DNA from: Bacillota bacterium
GTDB lineage: Bacteria; Bacillota; Clostridia; Oscillospirales; Acutalibacteraceae
Assembly: GCA_023390175.1 (NCBI GenBank)
Contig: JAEWDK010000015.1
Coordinates: 62,001 to 126,000 of the forward strand
Length of the DNA stretch: 64,000 nt
Direction of reading: 5' to 3'
A model generated the notes under the pieces. The model was not told where the DNA came from. It worked only from the letters and a program-made list of their open reading frames with translations, and did no database searches. Within the stretch, counting starts at the first letter, position 1, and every line of letters begins with the position of its first letter. Of the stretch, positions 37,909-44,796 are shown one piece after another. A program made the translations under genes and the position numbers.

Positions 37909-39378
37909 TTATGCCTTTACTTTATCCCCGCTTGGAAGAAATTTTTTCATCGCATCCACTAAAAGCTCTGCTTTGGTACCCACGATAACCTGGGTAACCT
38001 GTGTGCCGGCTTTCATCAGACCGGAAGCACCAAGCGCCTTAAAACGTTTCTCATCAAGACCTTTATTGTCCACAAGCACAAGACGAACGCGGGTAATGCA
38101 GGATTCAATTTCCTTAATGTTCCCTGCACCGCCCAATGCTTCAATATACTGCTGTGCGATTTCATCAAAGCCCTGATCATCGACCAGTTTTGAGAAACTG
38201 GCAGATTCCTCATCATCTTCACGTCCGGGGGTCTTCAAATTAAACTTCTTGATAACGAAGACAAACAGGAGGAAATAGATGACTGCAAATACAAGGCCGA
38301 CCGGAATAATCATCCAACCGTTTGCCGCTTTTGTCCAGTTCAGCAGGTAATCAACCAATCCGGCTGAGAACGTGAAGCTGTCACGGATACCGAGCATATT
38401 GCAAACCACAAGGGAAAGGCCGGTTAACACGGCATGAACCACGAACAGAACAGGAGCAAGGAACATGAACATGAATTCGATTGGCTCTGTAATACCGGTT
38501 AAGAATGCTGTCAGTGCAACGGAGAACAGCGCGCCGCCGACAATTGCTTTATTCTCTTTCTTTGCACATACATACATTGCAAGCGCGGCCGCAGGAAGCG
38601 CGAACATCATAATCGGGAAGAAGCCGGCTGTAAACACGCCGCCCTTCGGATCCCCTGCGAAGAACCGCCACAGGTCACCGGAAACTGCTTTTCCGTCAGC
38701 ACCCGTATATGTACCAAAGTTAAACCATACTGCTGTATTTACGATATGATGCAGACCGAAAGGAAGGAGCAGTCTGTTTAAAAAGCCATAGAAGAATTCG
38801 CCTAAACCGCCGCTGCCGGTCATCCAGTTTGCTGCGGCATCCAAACCTTTTTGGAAGGTCGGCCATACGGTTCCGAGTAAACCGCCGATTACGAGGGATA
38901 CACCGCCTGTCACGATCGGAACAAATCTTCTGCCGCCGAAGAATGCAAGCCAATCCGGAAGTTTTGCGCTGTGGAATTTGTTATAGCATAGTCCGGCGAT
39001 TACACCCGCGATAATGCCGCCGAAATGCATCATTTTAATATCTGTAATTGTCTTCGGGAATCCGCCCACAGGCATGAAAATACTTTGAACCTGCAATGCA
39101 TAGTTGACCGCCTGGCCAGCCGCGTTCAGTACAAAATAGGCAACCGCACCGGCTAAACCCGCCGCGCCGTTGCTGTCTTCCGCAAGACCAACCGCAATAC
39201 CAATTGCAAATAATAACGGTAAATTTTCGAACAACGCATTGCCGGAATTCGCCAGAAGAGGAATATTGAGCATGTCGCTTTGTCCGAACCTGAGAAGAAG
39301 ACCTGCGATTGGCAGGGAAGCGATAGGTAACATAAGGGATTTGCCAAGCTTTTGAAGTGCTGCTAAAACCTTTTGCAT
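37909..39378 (-). CDS. PTS glucose/N-acetylglucosamine family enzyme IIBC
   Basis: 489 residues from the ATG at 39378, which has AGGAGG upstream. IIC first: about ten helices, opening LQKLGKSLMLPIASLPIAGL, with GITEPIEFMFMFLAP as the conserved substrate-site motif. IIB follows at about 395-489, with the phosphorylated cysteine in IESCITRVRLVL. It transports and phosphorylates a hexose; glucose, maltose-type and N-acetylglucosamine permeases share these features and I cannot choose between them. Cotranscribed with ptsH and ptsI. Confidence 0.9.
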   Translation of the reverse strand: MQKVLAALQKLGKSLMLPIASLPIAGLLLRFGQSDMLNIPLLANSGNALFENLPLLFAIGIAVGLAEDSNGAAGLAGAVAYFVLNAAGQAVNYALQVQSIFMPVGGFPKTITDIKMMHFGGIIAGVIAGLCYNKFHSAKLPDWLAFFGGRRFVPIVTGGVSLVIGGLLGTVWPTFQKGLDAAANWMTGSGGLGEFFYGFLNRLLLPFGLHHIVNTAVWFNFGTYTGADGKAVSGDLWRFFAGDPKGGVFTAGFFPIMMFALPAAALAMYVCAKKENKAIVGGALFSVALTAFLTGITEPIEFMFMFLAPVLFVVHAVLTGLSLVVCNMLGIRDSFTFSAGLVDYLLNWTKAANGWMIIPVGLVFAVIYFLLFVFVIKKFNLKTPGREDDEESASFSKLVDDQGFDEIAQQYIEALGGAGNIKEIESCITRVRLVLVDNKGLDEKRFKALGASGLMKAGTQVTQVIVGTKAELLVDAMKKFLPSGDKVKA

Positions 39379-39435
39379 TGTTTTACCTCCTATTATAAAT
39401 TGGATCATAATGGCAATCGGGATTCACCCGAAGGA

Positions 39436-41064
39436 CTACAAATTAACTTGCTGAACCGCTTTTTTCAGTTCAAGTACCGCTGAAGGAGTAACCGAAAGCT
39501 CTTTTATGCCAATTTTTACATAAAATTCGGTTAATTTTGTATCAGCTGCGGACTCGCCGCAAATACCCGTCCAAATGCCCGCTTTTTTGCCGTTTGCTGC
39601 TGTCATTTCAATCATACGTAAAACGGCGGGATGGCGTGGGTCAAACATATTGGCAATTGTATGGTTCATACGGTCAACTGCCAGTGTGTACTGCGTCAAA
39701 TCATTCGTGCCGATGCTGAAAAAGTCAACTTCTTTGGCAAGTTCATCGCTCAGCAGTACGGACGCCGGCGTCTCAATCATAATGCCAAGTTCAAAATCAG
39801 GGGCAAAATCCACTTTTTCTTTTGTAAGATCCTGCTTTACCTGATCGATAATCGATTTGATTTCCCTGACCTGTTCCACGGAGGTAATCATGGGGAACAT
39901 GATTGCCAGTTTGCCGAACACCGAAGCGCGGAGCAACGCCCGCAGCTGGGTAACAAAGAGCTCCCTGCGGTCAAGGCAGATGCGGATTGCGCGGTAGCCC
40001 ATGGCCGGGTTTTCTTCTTTCGGCAAATTCAAATACGGAACCTGTTTGTCAGCACCCAAGTCGAGGGTGCGTATGATAACCCGCTTGCCGTTCATCTTTT
40101 GCAGCACGGTTTGGTAAGCTTCAAACTGATTTTCTTCACTGGGGAGTGTATTGCTTTCCATATAAAGAAACTCACTACGGAAAAGACCGATGCCGTCTGC
40201 GTCATTTTCCAGCACCTTTTCCACGTCGGATGGATGACCGATATTCGCATTAATTTCGATTTCAACGCCGTTTTTTGTAATTGCTTTTGTACCCTTTATC
40301 AGTTTTAGTTCCTGCTGATATTGTTTAAACTCAGCCTGCTTTTTTCTGTATTCTGCTAAATCCTTCTCGTCCGGCTCAATCAGGACTTCCCCCTGTGTGC
40401 CATCAACAATCACCTGTACTTTATCGGTCAGTTCGGCAAATCCGCCGGCCAGCCCGACAACCGCCGGAATTCCCATTGTGCGGGCCAATATGGCGGAATG
40501 CGAGCTTTTGGAGCCTTCCTGTGTAATAAACGCAAGCACCTTCGCAGGGTCCATCTGCACGGTTTCACTCGGCATTAAGTCCGCGGCAGCCACGATTGTA
40601 GACCCTTCCAGATTATCCAGCCCGTTCGCAAGGCTTGGGTCAAGGCTGCGGATCATGCGTTTTGTAATATCAATTACGTCGGCCGCACGGCCGCGCATAT
40701 ATTCGTCTTCCATTTGGGCAAACTGTTCGGAAAACTGGTTACCGGCCTGCCAAACGGCATACTCGGCGTTTACTTTTTCTTCCCTGATTCTGTTCTGTAT
40801 CGTGCTGAAAAAATCCTCGTCCTGAATCATCATAATATGAATCTGAAAGATCATCGAATTTTTTTCGCCGACCCGTTTGAGCGCTTTCAGGTAAATGGAA
40901 TTCAATGCATCAATTGCCTTTTCCTTAGCCATATCCAGGCGGGCAAGCTCGGATTCGACATCCGTTATATTTTTTTTAGCAATCTTGTCTTCAATACTGA
41001 CGCAAAGCGTCAGCCGACCGATTGCAATTCCTTTGGAGGCGCTGATTCCACTTATTTTTTTCAT
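39436..41064 (-). CDS. ptsI: PTS enzyme I (phosphoenolpyruvate-protein phosphotransferase)
   Basis: Takes phosphate from phosphoenolpyruvate and passes it to HPr. With the ATG at 41064 the protein has 542 residues and the active-site histidine in GSKSSHSAILAR falls at residue 189, the same number as in E. coli enzyme I, which supports this start. Other features: NIGHPSDVEKVLENDADGIG, LGADKQVPYLNLP, and SIGTNDLTQYTLAVDR with the PEP-binding site. It begins 14 nt after ptsH. Confidence 0.95.
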   Translation of the reverse strand: MKKISGISASKGIAIGRLTLCVSIEDKIAKKNITDVESELARLDMAKEKAIDALNSIYLKALKRVGEKNSMIFQIHIMMIQDEDFFSTIQNRIREEKVNAEYAVWQAGNQFSEQFAQMEDEYMRGRAADVIDITKRMIRSLDPSLANGLDNLEGSTIVAAADLMPSETVQMDPAKVLAFITQEGSKSSHSAILARTMGIPAVVGLAGGFAELTDKVQVIVDGTQGEVLIEPDEKDLAEYRKKQAEFKQYQQELKLIKGTKAITKNGVEIEINANIGHPSDVEKVLENDADGIGLFRSEFLYMESNTLPSEENQFEAYQTVLQKMNGKRVIIRTLDLGADKQVPYLNLPKEENPAMGYRAIRICLDRRELFVTQLRALLRASVFGKLAIMFPMITSVEQVREIKSIIDQVKQDLTKEKVDFAPDFELGIMIETPASVLLSDELAKEVDFFSIGTNDLTQYTLAVDRMNHTIANMFDPRHPAVLRMIEMTAANGKKAGIWTGICGESAADTKLTEFYVKIGIKELSVTPSAVLELKKAVQQVNL

Positions 41065-41078
41065 GTATAGCACCAACC

Positions 41079-41336
41079 TTAGAAGTTTTGCTCACAGAAG
41101 TCTTTTAATTTTGCAGAGTCCGCTTCTTCCGCAGCGCCGGTTACCGTAAACTGAATTTCATCATCTTGCTTTACACCCAGCCCCATCACAGCAAAAAGGC
41201 GTTTTGCATTTGCGGTTTTCCCGCTCAACTCGATTGTAATATCCGAATCGCACGAGGTTGCGCATTTGACAAGCAGCCCCGCCGGTCTTGCGTGAAGCCC
41301 CAAAGCATCTTTTACTTTATATTGAAACGTTTTCAA
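41079..41336 (-). CDS. ptsH: PTS phosphocarrier HPr
   Basis: Small phosphocarrier between enzyme I and IIA proteins. I place the start at the TTG at 41336, nine bases after GGAG: this gives 85 residues and puts the active histidine of GLHARPAG at position 15, as in all HPr. Two upstream ATG codons (41342, 41351) are worse placed relative to the site. The position of the regulatory serine (Ser46 in Gram-positive HPr) is occupied by arginine (AKRLFAVMGLGV). First gene of the PTS operon. Confidence 0.92.
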   Translation of the reverse strand: MKTFQYKVKDALGLHARPAGLLVKCATSCDSDITIELSGKTANAKRLFAVMGLGVKQDDEIQFTVTGAAEEADSAKLKDFCEQNF

Positions 41337-41412
41337 AATCATCCGCTCCATTCTTTTATGAAATTAACTTAAAATATATTTTCCATATAGCCATATTTCT
41401 TACTACACCTCA

Positions 41413-41440
41413 ATTATATCTGCTTTTCATAATTTGTCAA
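41413..41440 (-). promoter_or_regulatory. Predicted sigma-A promoter of the PTS operon
   Basis: Minus strand TTGACA, a 16-nt spacer and TATAAT, about 70 nt upstream of ptsH. The 41441-41625 stretch upstream holds no recognised element. Confidence 0.75.
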
Positions 41441-41625
41441 CACAATGTTTCGCGTATGTTCACAAAGATTTGTAAGTATTTGCGATAATTAGCTAATATA
41501 AAATAATAACGCCCCATGAACTGTGCAATATGCATAATTCAAGAGACGCTGGTTTTTCTCGTATTTATTCGATTTTTGTCATTATTTGTATTATTTTGGC
41601 GAATTGCGCTTTTCAATCGCAGGAA

Positions 41626-42819
41626 TCACCGCGCCCGAAGTTTATTGGCGACCGAAACCTCGCAAAGCTGCTTTATACTGTAAATTGCCGCGCTTTCTGT
41701 TATTCCGTTTTGTTGAATATAGTCGTAAATATCCTGATTGTAGTATCTTAAGTCGATAATATGGATTTCAGAAAAGTTCGTGGCCAGGAACGGAATCATG
41801 CTGTTGGCAAAGGAATCCTTGATAATCAGAAGCTTTTTCCCGTTTTTTACAGATGCATTCTTCACCACGTCAACGCTGTGGTTTCCGCCGAGGAAGGTCG
41901 AGTACTTGTCCTTCTTCTGCAGGTACTCCTCCCAGTAAATCGAATTGTGCGACTGCTTGCCGGTCTGCTGGGTCAGCGTCATCTGTTTTTTGTAAATCGG
42001 AAGGTACAGAATATCCGGCGCCTGATTGCTCAGCACCGCCTTGGAATAAAGTGTGCCGTAGAACGCATTGGAAGCTACTTTAAAGTCGAAGTCATTCTGC
42101 GGCGCGGGAGTCACGCCCATTGCGGCCACGAGCGCGCTGTAGCCCTCGTACGCGCCGTACGCGTTCCAGTGATGATCGGTTTTAAAGTAATAGTCGTTCC
42201 CGCTTTTATCGCTCAGGGTGCTGAAAAGGTCAATTACCTTCGCGTTCGTTCCAAGGGCGGTTTGAATGGCGGCCAGCTCTTCGTGCTGATCGTGGTTCGG
42301 CGCGGAATACGGCAGCCTGTCCGGCTGCTCCTGCGAACCGGAAGGCACCGGCACAACGTAGAACGGCATCGCCGTTTTTTTGGCAAAGGCGGTCAGAGCC
42401 GCGACATTGTTCCTAAAAATATCGGTACGGTTCGGCAGGAGGACTTCATAAATATGATTGTCTTTGCCAAAATACACGCCGCCCTCGGCGGGCGTTGTGC
42501 CGTAGTTGGAGCCTAAATCCCGCTTGCCCATCAAAAGTTGGGCACGGGTATTCAGCGAAATAAAGGCCTTGCGCAGCATAAAATGGTCGCCGACATAGCT
42601 TTCGATGGAATCCATAAAGCTGCCGTCGCGGATGGACGCAAGCGTGACTTGCGGTGCGGCTTCGAGCACACGGTTTTCATCCTCCGAAAAAGTCTGTTTC
42701 GGCGAAAAAATCAGGGCAAGCAAACCGACAAGGATTGTCAGGAACAAAACCGCGGTAACGGCGACGTGCCCCGCTTCGCAGCGTTTACTATTCTCTTTTA
42801 ATTTCGTTATTATCTTCAT
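41626..42819 (-). CDS. DHHW-family membrane-anchored protein (AlgJ/AlgX-like)
   Basis: 397 residues: one N-terminal helix (about 20-40), then an extracellular SGNH-hydrolase-like domain. The name-giving motif DHHW is in KTDHHWNAYG and the serine block near the C-terminus is LIIKDSFANSMIPFL. Relatives work with MBOAT acyltransferases to O-acetylate cell-surface polysaccharide (AlgJ, AlgX, PatB type). It starts 8 nt after the MBOAT gene, after AAGGTG, so the two are cotranscribed and very likely act together. The acceptor polymer is unknown. Confidence 0.9.
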   Translation of the reverse strand: MKIITKLKENSKRCEAGHVAVTAVLFLTILVGLLALIFSPKQTFSEDENRVLEAAPQVTLASIRDGSFMDSIESYVGDHFMLRKAFISLNTRAQLLMGKRDLGSNYGTTPAEGGVYFGKDNHIYEVLLPNRTDIFRNNVAALTAFAKKTAMPFYVVPVPSGSQEQPDRLPYSAPNHDQHEELAAIQTALGTNAKVIDLFSTLSDKSGNDYYFKTDHHWNAYGAYEGYSALVAAMGVTPAPQNDFDFKVASNAFYGTLYSKAVLSNQAPDILYLPIYKKQMTLTQQTGKQSHNSIYWEEYLQKKDKYSTFLGGNHSVDVVKNASVKNGKKLLIIKDSFANSMIPFLATNFSEIHIIDLRYYNQDIYDYIQQNGITESAAIYSIKQLCEVSVANKLRAR

Positions 42820-42828
42820 ATTTTCACC

Positions 42829-44220
42829 TTAAAACCGGAAGTAGAGGAACGGATTGTAGGAGTTATCCACGAGGAAGGAGAGGGAAACCACAAACAGGCA
42901 CACAAAGCCCGCGCACCAAACGACCCGCCCGGCTAAGCCGCTTTTGCGCAGCTTTTCGGCAAGATTGCCCACAAGCGGCGTGCTGCAAAACGCGGCGAGA
43001 ATCAGAAGCGGTGCGTAAGTGAGCAGCGAGTACACGCCAAGGCTGTCCGCGCCGGGCGCAAAGCCGAACATGGCGCCGAGCATGCCGAACGCCTTGTGGA
43101 TGTCGAGATACGAGAAGAACACCCAGCCGATTACGGCGGCTAAAAAGCTGTAAAGCCACTGAAAGAACGCCGGAATTTTTTCAAGCCATTTCCGCAGGAA
43201 CAGCTTTTCGCAGATAATCAGCACCCCGTAGTACGCGCCCCACATGGCGAAGTTCCAGCTTGCGCCGTGCCAAACGCCGGTAAGCACCCACACAATCGCC
43301 AGATTACGCACATTTTTCAGCGTGGAGCAGCGGTTGCCGCCCAGCGGAATATAAATATATTCACGGAACCACGAACCGAGCGTAATGTGCCAGCGGCGCC
43401 AAAATTCGGACACACTGCGCGCAATATAGGGAAAATTGAAGTTTTCGGGCAGGGTAAAGCCAAACATCTGACCAAGGCCAATTGCCATGTCGGAATAGCC
43501 GGAAAAGTCAAAGTAAATCTGAAAGGTAAAGGCGAGTATCCCGAGCCACGCAGAAAGCGTGGAGGGGCTGCCCATGTACTGCACCTTATCGGCAAGCTGG
43601 GCAAGGTTGTTGGCAATCAGCACCTTTTTAAACATACCGATCATAAAGCGCTTTGAACCGGCTGTGAACTTTTCAAGCGTTTCCTGCCGGTTGTGCAGCT
43701 GATCGGCCAAATACTCATATTTGACAATCGGGCCGGCCACAAGGTGCGGGAAGAACGAAATATACGTACCGAAATCAATCAAATTGTGCTGTATCGGCGC
43801 GTCACCGCGGTAAACATCAATGCAGTAGGACAGCGCTTCAAACGTATAGAAGGAAATACCGATGGGCAGCATCACCTGCGGAACCGGCACGGCAAGGCCG
43901 GTAACGGCGTTCAGCGTGCCCACCAGCATGCCGGAATATTTGAAAAAGCCGAGCAGACCGACATTCACACAAATGCTGATGATTAAAAACAGGCGCGCCC
44001 TGCCCCGCTCCGCACGGTATTTATTCAGCAGCACCCCCGCGATAAAATTGAACACGGAAGTGAACAGCATAATAAAAACCGATACCGGCTCCCCCCACGC
44101 GTAGAACACAAGGCTGAACAGGAACAGGCACAGGTTTTTAAACTTTCGCGGCACAAGGTAATATGCCGCAAGTACCAAAGGCAGAAACACAAACAGAAAA
44201 AACAGGCTGCTGAATATCAT
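42829..44220 (-). CDS. MBOAT family O-acyltransferase (AlgI-like)
   Basis: 463 residues, about eleven membrane helices. The MBOAT signature includes SFYTFEALSYCIDVYRGD, FFPHLVAGPIVKYE, FWRRWHITLGSWFREYIYIP and the catalytic histidine in LTGVWHGASWNF. It moves acyl groups, usually acetyl, across the membrane to an outer acceptor; the DHHW partner downstream completes the transfer. AlgI, PatA and DltB share this fold, and the absence of dltA and dltC here argues against D-alanylation. Confidence 0.93.
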   Translation of the reverse strand: MIFSSLFFLFVFLPLVLAAYYLVPRKFKNLCLFLFSLVFYAWGEPVSVFIMLFTSVFNFIAGVLLNKYRAERGRARLFLIISICVNVGLLGFFKYSGMLVGTLNAVTGLAVPVPQVMLPIGISFYTFEALSYCIDVYRGDAPIQHNLIDFGTYISFFPHLVAGPIVKYEYLADQLHNRQETLEKFTAGSKRFMIGMFKKVLIANNLAQLADKVQYMGSPSTLSAWLGILAFTFQIYFDFSGYSDMAIGLGQMFGFTLPENFNFPYIARSVSEFWRRWHITLGSWFREYIYIPLGGNRCSTLKNVRNLAIVWVLTGVWHGASWNFAMWGAYYGVLIICEKLFLRKWLEKIPAFFQWLYSFLAAVIGWVFFSYLDIHKAFGMLGAMFGFAPGADSLGVYSLLTYAPLLILAAFCSTPLVGNLAEKLRKSGLAGRVVWCAGFVCLFVVSLSFLVDNSYNPFLYFRF

Positions 44221-44253
44221 ATTAAAATTCCTTTGCTTTTTAATGATATTTTT

Positions 44254-44282
44254 ATTTTACGTTATTATTGGCAGATTTTCAA
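44254..44282 (-). promoter_or_regulatory. Predicted promoter of the MBOAT-DHHW operon
   Basis: Minus strand TTGAAA, a 17-nt spacer and TAAAAT, about 35 nt before the start codon. Confidence 0.6.
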
Positions 44283-44293
44283 GTAACAATAGC

Positions 44294-44321
44294 GTAATCC
44301 TTCCCAAACGGGAAGGATTAC
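44294..44321. repeat. Perfect 12-bp palindrome upstream of the MBOAT promoter
   Basis: GTAATCCTTCCC and GGGAAGGATTAC flank a 4-nt AAAC loop, 11 nt upstream of the -35 box. It could be an operator or a remnant of the neighbouring repeat elements. Confidence 0.6.
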
Positions 44322-44322
44322 G

Positions 44323-44403
44323 AATGAACAACAAATCAATTAACAGTGAACAATGAATAATGAACAATTGCTGTGGCAAACCTGCGGTTTGCCACATAGG
44401 GGC
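44323..44403. repeat. Short copy of the heptad repeat element
   Basis: An AT-rich arm built from AACAATGAA-type heptads (44323-44369) is followed by a perfect hairpin, TGTGGCAAACC and GGTTTGCCACA with a 3-nt loop (44372-44396), then ATAGGGG. The same arm-plus-hairpin order starts the longer copies at 47897 and 49411; here the second half of the core is missing. Confidence 0.7.
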
Positions 44404-44469
44404 CAAAACGTCAATGAAAAGCAGTAAGGTAAATTTGTAGCACACGGGTGAATGGGGATACTGGGGAAT

Positions 44470-44559
44470 CCAAGGGGGATTTTATGGAGCGCCCTCGATG
44501 GGAGTTCAAAATCCCCCTTGGGCGTACTTTGCTGACTTTCGAACGCAAACGAAAGTCAG
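44470..44559. repeat. Two nested palindromes in tandem
   Basis: CCAAGGGGGATTTT (44470) pairs perfectly with AAAATCCCCCTTGG (44508-44521) around a 24-nt loop. CTGACTTTCG and CGAAAGTCAG (44532-44559) follow after 10 nt. The pair looks like a folded non-coding element or a miniature mobile element; no gene covers it. A lone heptad-like block (CAATGAACAATT) follows at 44588. Confidence 0.6.
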
Positions 44560-44671
44560 TGCCGGCCCGGCATGAGGGCAAGCCAATTCAATGAACAATT
44601 ACCCCATCCACCGCGGCAATGTAAATAATTGCCATGGTTTTCATTGACGTTACGTCACGATTGAAGAAATT

Positions 44672-44721
44672 AAAACAAAAAGCACAAAGCAGCGGCCCGG
44701 GCTTTCGCCCAAACCGCTGCT
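44672..44721 (-). terminator. Terminator of the large surface protein gene
   Basis: On the minus strand AGCAGCGGTTTGGGCG and CGCCC/GGCCGCTGCT form a GC-rich stem with a GAAA-like loop, followed by TTGTGCTTTTTGTTTT, about 75 nt after the stop codon. Confidence 0.8.
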
Positions 44722-44796
44722 ACGCAAATACAACTATACTTATTTTGTTGAGATAGTAATACTTTAATTAAGAACTTTGCTGTGATTTGTGGTTAA

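Noticed and set aside
41322..41336. Catabolite-response-element-like palindrome TTGAAA-ACG-TTTCAA at the start of ptsH
   Set aside because: It is one base short of the cre pattern, lies inside the first codons of the gene, and this HPr lacks Ser46. It is explained by the coding sequence.
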